DNA of 64,000 nt, taken from the NCBI RefSeq assembly GCF_003205575.1, contig NZ_PYBW01000049.1, forward strand, positions 1-64,000. The letters run 5' to 3'. Source of the stretch: Streptomyces tateyamensis (lineage in GTDB: Bacteria; Actinomycetota; Actinomycetes; Streptomycetales; Streptomycetaceae). The translations under genes and the position numbers were made by a program. This document shows positions 1 to 12,500 of this stretch, piece by piece. The notes under the pieces were generated by a model, which worked only from the letters and a program-made list of their open reading frames with translations, was not told the origin of the DNA and made no database searches. Each line of letters opens with the position of its first letter. The first letter of the stretch is position 1.

Positions 1-3000
1 ATCCGGAACAGCGACTGCCCCTGAGCTCCGGTCAGCTGCGCCTGCGTCACCGGCCGTGACACCAGGGAGTCCACCGAGAGCACCGGCCGCCCCTCCTGGT
101 CCGCGACCAGGATCGAGGTGACCTCCTCGCTGCCCTCGCGCCGCACCCGCACCCGCAGCGCGGCCGCGCCCGCGGCGTGCAGGGTGACCCCGGTCCAGGC
201 GAACGGGAGCAGGGTGGAGCCCTCCTGCTCGTCCAGCAGGTCGGCGTGCATCGAGGCGTCGAGCAGCGCGGGGTGCAGGCCGTAGCTGGCCGCGTCGGTG
301 GCGTCGGGCAGGGCGACCTCGGCGAACACCTCGTCGCCGCGCCGCCAGGCCGCCCGCAGGCCCTGGAACTGCGGGCCGTAGTCGTAGCCGCGCTCGGCGA
401 TCCGCTGGTAGGCGCCGGTCACGTCGAGCTCGGCGGCACCGGCCGGCGGCCACTCGGCCAGGTCGCCGACGATCAGCGCGTCGGGGGCCGGGGCCAGGAA
501 GCCCTGGGCGTGCAGCACCCACTCCTCGGTACCCTCGGCCCGCGAGTGCACGGTGATCGCCCGCCGGTTCAGCTCGTCGGGGGCGGCGGCGAGCAGTTGC
601 ACGGCCACCGCGCCCTCGGCGGGGAGCACGAACGGGGCCGCGATGGTCAGCTCCTCCAGCCGGGGGCAGCCGACCTGGTCGCCCGCCGTGACGGCGAGCT
701 CCACCAGAGCGGTGCCCGGCAGCAGGATGGTGCCGCGGATGGCGTGGTCGGCCAGCCAGGGCAGCTCGGTGACCGACAGGCGCCCGGTGAGCACCAGCTC
801 CCCGCTCTCGGGCAGCTCCAACCGGGCCGCCAGCAGTGGGTGGTCAGCGGGACGCTGGCCCAGCCGGGCGGCGTCGGCGGCCTGGGTGATCTGCGCCTCG
901 GACCAGTACCGCTGGTGCTGGAAGGCGTAGGTCGGCAGCTCGACCCGCTGCGCGCCGCGCCCGGCGAACAGGGCGGCCCAGGTGGTGGCGACGCCGTGGG
1001 TCCAGGCGGCGGCCTGGGCGGCGACCAGCTCGCGCTGCTCGCCGCGCCCGGCGCGCAGCAGCGGCAGGAAGACGGCCGGCTGCTCCGCGGTCAGGCACTC
1101 CTGGCCCAGCGCGCTGAGCACGCCGTCGGGGCCCAGCTCCAGGAAGGTGGTGACGCCGCGTCCGGCCAGGAAGCCGATGCCGTCGGCGAACCGGACGGCC
1201 TCGCGCACGTGGCGCACCCAGTACTCGGGGTCGGTCAGCGAGTCGGCCAGCGTGCCGGTGACGTTGGAGACCACCGGGATCACCGGCTGACGGTACGTCA
1301 CATGCTGGGCCACCGAGCGGAACCCCTCCAGCATCGGCTCCATCAGCACCGAGTGGAAGGCGTGCGAGACCCGCAGCCGCTTGACCTTGCGGCCCTCGCC
1401 TCGCAGCCGCTCCTCGAGGGCGGCGATGGCCGGCTCGGGGCCGGAGAGCACCACCGAGCGCGGGCCGTTGACCGCGGCGACGTCGACCCCGAGGCCGGCC
1501 ACCTCCGCCTCCGAGGCCTGCACCGCGAGCATCGCGCCCCCGGCCGGCAGCGCCTGCATCAGCGCCGCGCGCGCGGCCGCCAGGGCGGCCGCGTCGGCCA
1601 GCGAGAAGACCCCGGCGGCGTGCGCGGCGGCCAGCTCGCCGATCGAGTGCCCGGCCAGGTAGTCGGGGCGCACGCCCCAGGACTCCAGCAGCCGGAACAG
1701 CGCGGTCTCCAGCGCGAACAGCGCGGTCTGGGTGTAGAGGGTGCGGTCCAGCAGCTCGGCGTCCTCGCCCCAGACCACCTCCTTGAGCGGGCGGTCCAGG
1801 AAGCGGTCCAGCTCGGCGGCGGCCGCGTCGAAGGCGGCGGCGAAGACCGGGAAGGCGGCGTGCAGTTCGCGGCCCATGCCGAGCCGCTGGGCACCCTGGC
1901 CGGTGAACAGGAAGGCGAGCTTGCGCCCGTCGGCCTTGGCGGTCAGCTGCTCCTCGCCCTGCTCCAGCGCGGTCAGCGCGGCCAGCGCCGCCTCCCGGTC
2001 GGCCACCGCCACCGCCGCCCGGTGCTCGAAGGCGGTGCGCCCGGTGGCCAGCGAGTAGGCGGTGTCCAGCACGGTCAGCGCCGGACGCTCCGTCAGCGCG
2101 GCCCGCAGCCGACCGGCCTGGGCCCGCAGCGCCTGCGGCGAACGGGCCGACAGCAGCAGCGGCACGGGGCCGGCCACCGGCTCCACCGCCTCCGCAGCCG
2201 CCTGCGACCCGGCGGCCGGCGGCTCCTCCAGGATCACGTGCGCGTTGGTGCCGCTCATCCCGAACGAGGAGACGCCGGCCCGGCGGGGCCGGTCCGCCGC
2301 GCTCCACTCCCGGTTCGCGGTGAGCAGTTCCACCGCGCCCGCCGTCCAGTCCACGTGCGGGGTCGGCTCGTTCAGGTGCACGGTGCCGGGCAGCACGCCG
2401 TGCCGCATCGCCATGATCACCTTGATGATGCCGGCCGCCCCGGCCGCCGCCTGGGTGTGGCCCAGGTTGGACTTGATCGAGCCGAGCAGCAGCGGCCGCC
2501 CGTCCGCCGGGCGGTTGCGGCCGTAGGTGGCCAGCAGCGCCTGGGCCTCGATCGGGTCGCCCAGCTTGGTGCCGGTGCCGTGCGCCTCGACCGCGTCCAC
2601 GTCCGCCGGGGTCAGCCCGGCGGCGGCCAGGGCCTGCTTGATCACCCGCTGCTGGGCGGGGCCGTTGGGGGTGGTCATGCCGCTGGAGGCGCCGTCCTGG
2701 TTGACCGCCGAGCCGCGGACCAGGGCGAGCACGGGGTGGCCGTTCTTCCGCGCGTCGGAGAGCTTCTCCAGTACCAGCACGCCCACGCCCTCCGAGCAGC
2801 CGGTGCCGTCGGCGGCGGCCGAGAAGGACTTGCACCGCCCGTCGGCGGCCAGGCCCCGCTGGGCGGAGAAGTAGACGAACATGTCGGCGGTGGTCATCAC
2901 CGTGACGCCGCCGGCCAGCGCCAGCGTGCAGTCGCCGGCCCGCAGTGCCTGCACCGCCCAGTGCAGCCCGACCAGCGAGGAGGAGCAGGCGGTGTCCACG

Positions 3001-3563
3001 GTGACCGCGGGGCCCTCCAGGCCCAGGGTGTAGGCGACCCGGCCGGAGACCAGGCTGCCGTCGCTGGTCCCGAAGCCGTAGTCGTGGTACATCACGCCGG
3101 CGAAGACGCCGGTGCGGGTGCCGTTCAGCGAGCGCGGGTCCACGCCCGCGCTCTCGATCGCCTCCCAGGCGGTCTCCAGCAGCAGGCGCTGCTGGGGGTC
3201 CATGCCGAGCGCCTCCCGCGGGGAGATGCCGAAGAACTCGGCGTCGAACTCGGCGGCGTCGTACAGGAACCCGCCCTCGCGGGCGATGCTCTTGCCGGGC
3301 GTGCCCGGGCGCGGGTCGTACAGCCCCGCCAGGTCCCAGCCGCGGTCGGCCGGGAACGCGGTCACCGCGTCCCCGCCGGCCTCGACCAACTTCCAGAGGT
3401 CGTCGGGGGAGTTGACGCCGCCGGGGTAGTGGCAGGCCATGCCGACGATGGCGATCGGCTCACTGGCCGCTTCGGTGAGCTGCTGGTTCTGCTGACGCAG
3501 CCGCTCGTTGTCGAGCATCGAGGCGCGCAGTGCGGCCACGATCTGGTCGACCGAGGTCTCCAT
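1..3563 (-). CDS. Modular type I PKS, extension module KS-AT-DH... (partial, runs off the left edge)
   Basis: This second PKS gene of the operon is cut by base 1, leaving about 1187 residues. A charged N-terminal helix (residues 1-35) looks like a docking coiled coil. It is followed by a KS with the active-site Cys in DTACSSS near residue 191 and HGTGT. The AT has GHSIGE near 640 and HAFH near 734, which by family rules means malonyl-CoA. The DH has the HxxxGxxxxP His near 936 and the second motif [10 protein letters not shown]. Any KR and ACP lie beyond the window. The ATG at 3563 is 22 nt after the preceding PKS stop, with a purine-rich stretch upstream. It should take the chain from module 3 of the neighbouring protein. 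Confidence 0.95.
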   Translation of the reverse strand, partial: METSVDQIVAALRASMLDNERLRQQNQQLTEAASEPIAIVGMACHYPGGVNSPDDLWKLVEAGGDAVTAFPADRGWDLAGLYDPRPGTPGKSIAREGGFLYDAAEFDAEFFGISPREALGMDPQQRLLLETAWEAIESAGVDPRSLNGTRTGVFAGVMYHDYGFGTSDGSLVSGRVAYTLGLEGPAVTVDTACSSSLVGLHWAVQALRAGDCTLALAGGVTVMTTADMFVYFSAQRGLAADGRCKSFSAAADGTGCSEGVGVLVLEKLSDARKNGHPVLALVRGSAVNQDGASSGMTTPNGPAQQRVIKQALAAAGLTPADVDAVEAHGTGTKLGDPIEAQALLATYGRNRPADGRPLLLGSIKSNLGHTQAAAGAAGIIKVIMAMRHGVLPGTVHLNEPTPHVDWTAGAVELLTANREWSAADRPRRAGVSSFGMSGTNAHVILEEPPAAGSQAAAEAVEPVAGPVPLLLSARSPQALRAQAGRLRAALTERPALTVLDTAYSLATGRTAFEHRAAVAVADREAALAALTALEQGEEQLTAKADGRKLAFLFTGQGAQRLGMGRELHAAFPVFAAAFDAAAAELDRFLDRPLKEVVWGEDAELLDRTLYTQTALFALETALFRLLESWGVRPDYLAGHSIGELAAAHAAGVFSLADAAALAAARAALMQALPAGGAMLAVQASEAEVAGLGVDVAAVNGPRSVVLSGPEPAIAALEERLRGEGRKVKRLRVSHAFHSVLMEPMLEGFRSVAQHVTYRQPVIPVVSNVTGTLADSLTDPEYWVRHVREAVRFADGIGFLAGRGVTTFLELGPDGVLSALGQECLTAEQPAVFLPLLRAGRGEQRELVAAQAAAWTHGVATTWAALFAGRGAQRVELPTYAFQHQRYWSEAQITQAADAARLGQRPADHPLLAARLELPESGELVLTGRLSVTELPWLADHAIRGTILLPGTALVELAVTAGDQVGCPRLEELTIAAPFVLPAEGAVAVQLLAAAPDELNRRAITVHSRAEGTEEWVLHAQGFLAPAPDALIVGDLAEWPPAGAAELDVTGAYQRIAERGYDYGPQFQGLRAAWRRGDEVFAEVALPDATDAASYGLHPALLDASMHADLLDEQEGSTLLPFAWTGVTLHAAGAAALRVRVRREGSEEVTSILVADQEGRPVLSVDSLVSRPVTQAQLTGAQGQSLFR

Positions 3564-3585
3564 GGGAACTTCGCTGCCCTTCTGC

Positions 3586-6500
3586 TCAGTTGTTGTCGCT
3601 GCCGGCGAGCGCCGCGCGGACCAGGTCGCCGATGTCCATGCTGCTGATCGCTGCCGCCGCCGGGGCCGGCGCCTCGGCGCCGCCCGCCAGCTCCAGCAGC
3701 TTGTCCAGCAGGCCGGCCTCGCGCAGCGCCGCCAGCGGGATGGTGTCGATCCGGCGGCGCAGCGCCGCCTCGTCACCGGCCGGGGCGGCCGTGGTGGCCG
3801 GGCCGGCCGCGGCAGCGGGCTCCGGGGCGGAGGGCAGCTGCGGCTGCAGCTCCTCCAGCAGGAACCGGGCTAGCGCACCGGGGTTGGGGTAGTCGAACAT
3901 CAGGGTCGCGGGCAGCCGCATCCCGGTCGCGGTCTGCAGCCGGTTGCGCAGCTCGATCGCGGCCAGCGAGTCCAGGCCCATCTCGGTGAAGCCGCGGCCC
4001 AGGTCGATCGCGTCCGGCTCGTCGTGGCGCACCGCCGCGACGTGGGTGCGGACCAGGTCCAGCAGCACCCGCTCGCGCTCGACCGCGTCCAGCGGCGCCA
4101 ACCGCTGCTCCAGGCCGCCCTGCTGGACCGGCTCGACCGGCTTGGCGGCGGTGGTGGCCCGCGGCGCCTTGCGGGCCGGCGCGGCCTGGGCCACCTCGCG
4201 CAGCAGCGGCGAGGTGAGCGCCCCGGAGGCGGCCAGCGCGGCCGCGTCCAGCCGCATCGGGACCATCACCGGCAGTGCGAGCGAGAGCGCCTCGTCGAAG
4301 AGCACCAGGCCCTCGGCGGAGGACATCGGCGGCAGGCCGAGCGCGGCCATCCGCTGCTCCTCCAGCTCCGCGTCCACCGCGCCGCCGCCCAGGCCGGTCT
4401 GGGTGGTCCACAGGCCGAAGGCGAGCGTGGTGGCGGGCAGACCGGCGGCCTGCCGGTGCTGCGCCAGTGCGTCGCAGAACCGGTTGGCGGCCGCGTAGTT
4501 GGCCTGGCCCGCGCCCATCACCAGGCCGGAGACCGAGGAGTAGAGCACGAAGGCCGCCAGCGGCAGCTCCTTGGTGAGCTCGTGCAGGTTCCAGGCGCCG
4601 TCCACCTTGGGCCGCAGCACCGACTCCAGCTGCTCGGCGGTCAGGCTGCCCAGCAGGGCGTTGTCCATCACGCCGGCCGCGTGCACCACGGCGCGCAGCG
4701 GGTGCTCGGCCGGGACGGAGTCCAGCAGCGCGGCCAGCGCCGCGCGGTCGGCCGCGTCGCAGGCCTCGATCCGCACCTGCGCGCCCAGCGTGCCCAACTC
4801 CTCGGCCAGCTCGCGGGCGGCCGGCGCGGCCGAGCCGCTGCGGCTGGTGAGCAGCAGGTGCCGCACCCCGTGCACGGTGACCAGGTGGCGGGCCAGCAGC
4901 GCGCCGAGCCCGCTGGTGCCGCCGGTGAGCAGCACGGTCGACTCGCCGTCCCAGGGGGCGGGGCGCTCCGGCTCGCTGGTCGGCACCCCGGTCAGCCGCG
5001 GCACCCGCAACTGGGCGCCTCGGACGGCCAGTTCCGGCTCGCCGAGGGCGACCACGGCCGGGGTGATCCGGCCGCCGTCCAGGTCGAGCAGCAGCAGCCG
5101 GTCCGGGTTCTCCTGCTGGGCCGAGCGGATCAGGCCCCAGACCGGAGCCTGGGCCAGGTCCACCGGCTCGCCCTCGATGCCGACCGCCTGACGGGTCACC
5201 AGCATCAGCTTGGAGTTCCCGAACTTGGGCTCCTCCAGCCACTGCTGGGTGAGCGTCAGGATCTCGCCGAGGACTGCGCGGACCGCGCCGGGGACCTCGC
5301 CCTGCGGGGACGACACCTGGTGGATCACCAGCTCGGGCACCGCCGTGGCGGCGGCCAGCGCCGCCAGGTCGGCGTAGCGCGGCAGGTCCAGCCCCAGCTC
5401 GCCGGCGCCCAGCTGGGCCCAGGCGCCGGCGGCCGCGTCCTGCGCGACGCCGGTGGTGGTGTGGGTCCAGCCGACCTGGAAGAGCGACTCGCGCTGGCGG
5501 GTGCCGGTGGAGGCCGCCGCGGCCGCCGCCACCCGGTCCGGGGTGACGGCCCGCACCACCAGCGACTCGACCGCCAGCACCGGGTTGCCCACGGTGTCGG
5601 ACAGCTCCAGGCGCACCGCGTCCGAGCCGACCTTGGCGTCCGAGGAGAACCAGTTGATCCGCACCCGCAGGCGCGGCGCACCGCCCTTGAACAGCCGCAC
5701 CCCGGTCCAGGCGAACGGCAGCTGGGAGGCGCCGATGTCCTGCGGCTTGCGCCCGCCCAGGAAGTCGGTGGCGCTCAGTGCCGCGTCCAGCAGCGAGGGG
5801 TGCACCCGCATCTCGGCCGCCTGGTCGCCGGCGTCCTCGGGCAGTGCGACCTCGGCGAAGATCTCCTTGTCGCGCCGCCAGACCGCCTTCAGGCCGCGGA
5901 ACATCGGGCCGTAGAAGTAGCCCTGGCTGGTCAGGTAGTCGTAGACGTCGCTGATGTCGACCACCTCGGCGCCGGCCGGCGGCCAGGCCCGGTAGCCCAC
6001 GTCGAAGCTCTCCGGGGTCGGCGGCTCCTGGTCGGCGATCGCCAGCACGCCGGAGACGTGCCGGGTCCACGGCACGTGCGCGGGCGCGTCCTCGACCCGG
6101 GAGTGCACGCTGAACGAGCGGCGCCCGCCCTGGTCGGCCTCGCCCACCACGACCTGGATCGCGGTGCCGCCGGTGGGCGGCAGCGGCATCAGGGCCTCGA
6201 TGGTCAGCTCCTCGACCAGGTCGCAGCCGGCCTCCTCGGCCGCGCGCAGCGCCAGCTCCACGTAGCCGGTGCCGGGCAGCAGCACGGTGCCGAGCACGTC
6301 GTGGTCGGCGATCCACGGGTGGGTCTCGATCGAGAGCCGGCCGGTCAGCACCAGGCCGCCGTTCTCGGGGGAGACCACGACGGCGCTCAGCAGCGGGTGC
6401 GAGGCCGCCACCTGGCCGATTCCGGTCACATCACTGGCAGTGGCGGGCATGTCGAGCCAGAACCTCCGCTTGTCGAATGCGTACGTCGGCAGGTCGACGC

Positions 6501-9500
6501 GACGCGGGGAGCGACCGGCCAGCGGCGCGGTCCAGTCGGGGGTGAGCCCCGAGACGTGCAGTCGGGCCAGCGCGGTGAGCAGCGCCTCGCCCTCCGGGCG
6601 GTCCTTGCGCAGCGCCGGGACCACGGTGTCCACCTGCTCCAGCGAGGCCTGGGCCAGGGCGGCGAGCACGCCGTCCGGCCCGATCTCCAGGATCCGGGTG
6701 ACCCCGAGCTCCTCCAGCGCCCGCACCCCGTCGGCGAACCGGACCGCCTCGCGGACGTGGCGCACCCAGTACTCGGGGTCGGTGAGCTGCTCGGCGGTGG
6801 CCGGCCTGCCGGTGACGTTGGAGACCACCGCCAGTTCGGGCCGGTGGTAGGTCAAGGTGCCCGCCACCGCGCGGAACTGGGCCAGCATCGGCTCCATCAG
6901 CACCGAGTGGAAGGCGTGCGAGACCCGCAGCCGGCTGGTCTTGCGGCCCAGCGCGGTGAAGTGCGCCTCGGCGGCGGCGATCGCCTCCTCGGCGCCGGAG
7001 AGCACCACGGAGTTCGGGCCGTTGACCGCGGCGATGTCGACACCCAGGTCCGCGGCGGTGGCCTCGGCCTCGGTGGCCTGCACGGCGAGCATCGCGCCGC
7101 CGGCCGGGCGGGCCTGCATCAGCCGGCCGCGGGCGGCCACCAGGGTGCAGGCGTCGGCCAGCGAGAGCACCCCGGCCACGTGGGCCGCGGCGAGCTCGCC
7201 GATCGAGTGGCCCATCAGCACGTCCGGGCGCAGGCCCAGCGAGTCGACCAGGCGGAACAGCGCCACCTCGAAGGCGAACAGCGCGCTCTGGGTGAAGACC
7301 GTGCGGTTGAGCGCCTCGGCGTCCTCGGCCCAGATCACCTCCTTCAGCGGGCGGTCCAGCAGCAGCGCGTCCAGCCGGGCGCAGATCTCGTCCAGCGCCT
7401 CGGCGAAGACCGGGTACTGCTCGTACAGCTCCCGTCCCATGCCCGGCCGCTGGGCGCCCTGGCCGGAGAAGAGGAAGGCGGTCAGGCCCTCGGGCGCGGC
7501 AGCGCCGGTGACGGCCTGCGGGTGCTTGGCGCCGTCGGCGATCGCGCGCAGCGCGGCCACCGCGCCGGCCCGGTCGGCGGCCAGCACCACGGCCCGGTGC
7601 GGCAGCGCGGCCCGGCAGGCGACCAGCGAGTACGCGGTGTCGGTGAGCCGGTCGGCGGTGCCGGCCAGGTGGTCGGCCAGTGCCCGGGCCTGCTCGGGCA
7701 GCGCCTTGGCGGTCCGGGCCGAGATCGGCAGCGCGATCAGCCCGTCATTGTCGTCGAGGACCTCGACGGCCGGGACGTCCGGCGCCTGCTCCAGGATGAC
7801 GTGCGCGTTGGTGCCCGACAGGCCGAAGGAGGAGACCGCGGCCCGGCGCGGGCGGCCGAGTTCGGGCCAGGCCCGGTTCTCGGTGAGCAGCTTGACGTTG
7901 CCCTCGGTCCAGTCCACCTGCGGACTGGGCTTGTCCACGTGCAGGGTCTTCGGCAGCACCCCGTGCCGGATCGCCATCACGGCCTTGATCACGCCGCTGA
8001 CACCGGCCGCGGCCTGCGCGTGCCCGATGTTCGACTTGATCGAGCCGAGCCACAGCGGCCGGTCCGCCGGGCGGTCCTGGCCGTAGGTGGCCAGCAGCGC
8101 CTGGGCCTCGATCGGATCGCCGAGGCGGGTGCCGGTGCCGTGGCCCTCGACCAGGTCCACGTCGTCGGTGGTCAGCCCGGCCACCGTCAGCGCGCGCTGG
8201 ATCACCCGCTGCTGGGACGGGCCGTTGGGGGCGGTCAGGCCGTTGGAGGCGCCGTCCTGGTTGATCGCGGAGGCCCGGACCACGGCCAGCACCGGGTGGC
8301 CGTTGGCCTCGGCGTCGGCCAGCCGCTCGACCAGCAGCAGGCCGATGCCCTCGGCCCAGCCGGTGCCGTCGGCGGCACCCGCGAAGGCCTTGCAGCGGCC
8401 GTCGGAGGCCAGACCGCGCTGCTGGGCGAAGTCCACGAAGATGTCCGGGGTGGGCATCACGGTGACGCCGCCGGCCAGCGCCAGCGAGATCTCGCCGGAG
8501 CGCAGTGCCTGGCAGGCCATGTGCAGCGCGACCAGCGAGGAGGAGCAGGCGGTGTCCACGGTGACCGCCGGGCCCTCGAGGCCGAGCGCGTAGGCGACCC
8601 GGCCGGAGGCGATCGAGGCGGCGCTGCCGTTGCCGACGTAGCCGCTCAGCTCCTCCGGGATGCTGGGCAGCCGGCTGGCGTAGTCGTGGTACATCACGCC
8701 CGCGTAGACGCCGGTCTGGCTGCCGCGCATCGCGGTCGGGTCGATCCCGGCCCGCTCGAAGGCCTCCCAGGCGCCCTGCAGCAGCAGCCGCTGCTGCGGG
8801 TCCATGGCGAGTGCCTCGCGCGGCATCACACCGAAGAACTCGGCGTCGAACTCGGTGGCGTCGTACAGGAACCCGCCCTCGACCGCGTAGGTCTTGCCGG
8901 GCACGCCCGGCTCCGGGTCGAAGATGCCGTCCGGGTCCCAGCCGCGGTCGGTCGGGAACCCGGCCACCGCGTCGCGCCCTTCGGCCACCAGCTGCCACAG
9001 CTCGTCGGCGGAGCGGACCCCGCCGGGGAAGCGGCAGCTGATGCCGATGATGGCGATCCGGTCGTCCTCGGCGGCGGCCACCGCGGCCGGGGCCGGGGCG
9101 GCCTGCGCCACCGGGGCCGGGGCGGCCGTGGCCAGTTTGCTGCCCAGGAAGTCGGCCACCGCCTTGGAGTTGGGGTGGTCGAAGACCAGGGTGGCGGGCA
9201 GTCGGACCCCGCTCGCCGCGGTCAGCAGGTTGCGCAGCTCGACGGCGGCCAGCGAGTCGAAGCCCAGCTCCTTGAAGGCGCGGTCGGCGCCGATCGCGGC
9301 GGTGCCGGCGTGGCCGAGCACCTGGGCCACCTGGGTGCGCACCAGGTCGAGCAGCGCCCGCTCCCGCTCGGCCGGGGTGCGCCCGGCCAACTGCTGGGCC
9401 AGGTCCGCCGCCTGGGCGGCGCCCGGCCCGGCCTGGGCGCGCCGGGCGGCAGCGCCGCCGGCCAGCGCCCGCAGCAGCGCCGGGACCTCGTCGGTGCGCT

Positions 9501-12500
9501 CGCGCAGCGCGGCCCGGTCCAGGCCGACCGGGACCAGCTGGGCGTCGGCGCCGGCCAGTGCCTGGTCGAACAGCGCCAGGCCGTCGGCCACCGCCAGGGC
9601 CGGCAGGCCCAGCCGGTTCATCCGCTCCAGGTCCGAGTCGGCCAGCGGGCCGCCCAGACCGGTGTCCACCGCCCACATGCCGAAGGCCAGCGCGGTGGCC
9701 GGCAGGCCACTGGCGGTGCGGTGGGCGGCCAGCGCGTCCAGGAAGACGTTGGCGGCCGCGTAGTTGGCCTGCCCGGCGGCCAGCACCAGGCCGCCCGCCG
9801 AGGAGAAGAGCACGAAGGCGTCCAGGTGCTGGTGCTCGGTCAGCTCGTGCAGGTGCCAGGCCGCGTCCAGCTTCGGGCGCAGCACGGCGGCCAGCCGCTC
9901 GGCGTCCAGCGCGCCGACCAGCGCGTTGTCCGCCACGCCGGCCGCGTGCACCACGCCGCTGAGCGGGTGGGCCGGGTCGACCTGGGCCAGCAGCGCGACC
10001 ACCTCGGTCCGCTCGGCCAGGTCGGCGGCCCGGACCGTGACGGTGGCGCCCGCCCGCTCCAGCCCGGCGACCAGCTCGGCCACCCCGGGGGCGGCCGGGC
10101 CGCGCCGGCTGGTCAGCAGCAGGTGGCGCACCCCGTGCTCGGCGACCAGGTGACGGGCCACCAGGGCGCCCAGGCCGCTGGTGCCGCCGGTGACCAGCAC
10201 GGTCCCGTCCGGGTTCCAGCTCACCGTGCGCCCGCCGTGCCCGGCCTGCACCAGGCGGGGCAGCAGCACCCGGCCGCCGCGCAGCGCCAGCTCGCTCTCG
10301 CCGAGCTGGGCGGCGGCGGCCACCAGCGCCTCGGAGGCGGCGGTGCCGTCGGTGTCCAGCAGCAGGAAGCGGCCGGGGTTCTCCTGCTCGGCGGCGCGCA
10401 CCAGGCCCCAGACCGGGGACTGGGCCAGCGCGCTGACCGCCTCGCCGGTGCGGGCCGCGACCGCGCCCTCGGTCACCACGACCAGCTTCGCTGCGGCGGA
10501 CCGCTCGTCCGCGAGCCAGTCCTGAACCACCGTCAGCACCTGGGCGGCGACCGCGTGCCCGGCCACCGGCACCTCGGCGGCGCTGGCCGGCACGGTGAAG
10601 CGCACCAGCGGAGCGGCCGCCGAGCCGAGCTCGGGCAGCGCGGGCGCCGGGGCCGGGGTGGGCAGCTCGGTCCACTCGACCTTGAGCAGGGTGCCGCTGC
10701 GCTCGTCCCGGGCCGCGTCCAGCTGACGGGCCGACACCGGGCGCGAGACCAGCGACTCCACGGTGGCCACCGGCCGCCCGGCCTGGTCGGCCACGTAGAT
10801 CGCGGAGAGCTCGTCACCGCGCAGCCGGCGCAGGTGCACCCGCAGCGCGGTGGCTCCGGCGGCGTGCAGGGTGACGCCGTTCCAGGAGAAGGGCAGCAGG
10901 GTGTCGCCCTCGGCCCGGCCCTCGGCGTCCAGCAGGTCGGCGTGCATCGCCGCGTCCAGCAGCGCCGGGTGCAGGCCGAACCGGGCCGCCTCGGCGTGCG
11001 CGCCCTCGGGCAACGCGACCTCGGCGTACACGTCCTCGCCCTGGCGCCAGGCGGCCGTCAGGCCCTGGAAGGTGGGGCCGTAGCCGTAACCGCGCTCGGT
11101 CAGGCGCTGGTAGGCGCCCTCGACCGCGACGGGGGTGGCGCCGGCCGGCGGCCAGGCGGTCAGTTCGAAGGCCGCGGCGGCCGGGGCGGCGGTCAGCAGG
11201 CCGGCCGCGTGCCGGGTCCACGGGGTGTCCGCGCCCTCCGGGCGGGAGTGCACGGCCACCGTGCGGGCGCCGGCGGCGTCGGCCGCGCCGACCACCACCT
11301 GGAGGGTGAGCGAGCCGCGCTCGGGCAGGATCAGCGGCGCCTCCAGGGTCAGCTCCTCGACCCGGCCGCAGCCGACCTGGTCGCCGGCCGCCACGGCCAG
11401 CTCGACGAAGCCGGTGCCGGGCAGCAGGATCCGGCCCAGCACGTCGTGGTCGGCGATCCAGCGCTGCGCGGTGCGCGAGAGCCGGCCGGTGAGCACCGCG
11501 CCGCCGGAGTCGGCGGCCACCACGGCGGCGCCGAGCAGCGGGTGGTCCACCGCGGTCAGGCCGGCAGCGCCCAGGTCGGCGGTGCCGGCGGGGGCGAAGT
11601 CCAGCCAGTAGCGGGAGCGCTGGAACGGGTAGGTGGGCAGGTCGAGCCGGCGGGCGGGCTGGGCGCCGAAGAAGGCCGCCCAGTCGACCCGGGTGCCACG
11701 GCTCCAGACCTGGCCCAGGCCCAGCAGCAGGGCCTGCGGCTCGGACCGGTCGCGGCGCTGCAGCGCGGTGCAGGACAGCGCGGGCTCACCCTGGTCCAGC
11801 GCGCTGAGCGCGGCGTCCGGGCCGATCTCGATCAGCTCGGCCACCCCGCGCGAGCGCAGGCAGGCCACCGCGTCGGCGTACCGCACGGTGGCGCGGACGT
11901 GCCGCACCCAGTAGTCGGCGCTCGCCAGCTCCGGTCCGGCCGGCTCGCCGGTCAGGGTGGAGACCAGGACCGACGTCGGCGCCTGGTAGTCGAGCTGCTC
12001 GGCGACCCGGCGGAACTCGTCGAGCATCGGGTCCATCAGCGCGGAGTGGAAGGCGTGCGAGACGCTCAGCCGCTTGGCCCGCCGGTCGGCGAACTGCTCG
12101 GCGATCCGGTCGAGTTCGGCCACCGGGCCGCTGAGCACCACGGCCCGCGGGCCGTTGACCGCGGCGAGGTCGACGCCCAGGCCGGTGACCTCGGCCTCGG
12201 TCGCCTCCAGCGCGAGCATCCCGCCGCCGGCCGGCAGCGCCTGCATCAGGCGGCCGCGGGCGGCGACCAGCTTGGCGGCGTCGGCCAGCGAGAAGACGCC
12301 CGCCACGTGGGCGGCGGCGATCTCGCCGATCGAGTGACCGATCATCAGGTCGGCCTTGACGCCCCAGGACTCCAGCAGCCGGAACAGGGCCACCTCGAAG
12401 GCGAAGATGGCCGGCTGGGCGTGCTCGGTGCGGTTCAGCAGCTCGGCGTCCTGCAGCGGCAGCGCCTGGCCGAGCGCGGCCTGCGCCGCGTCGAAGGCGG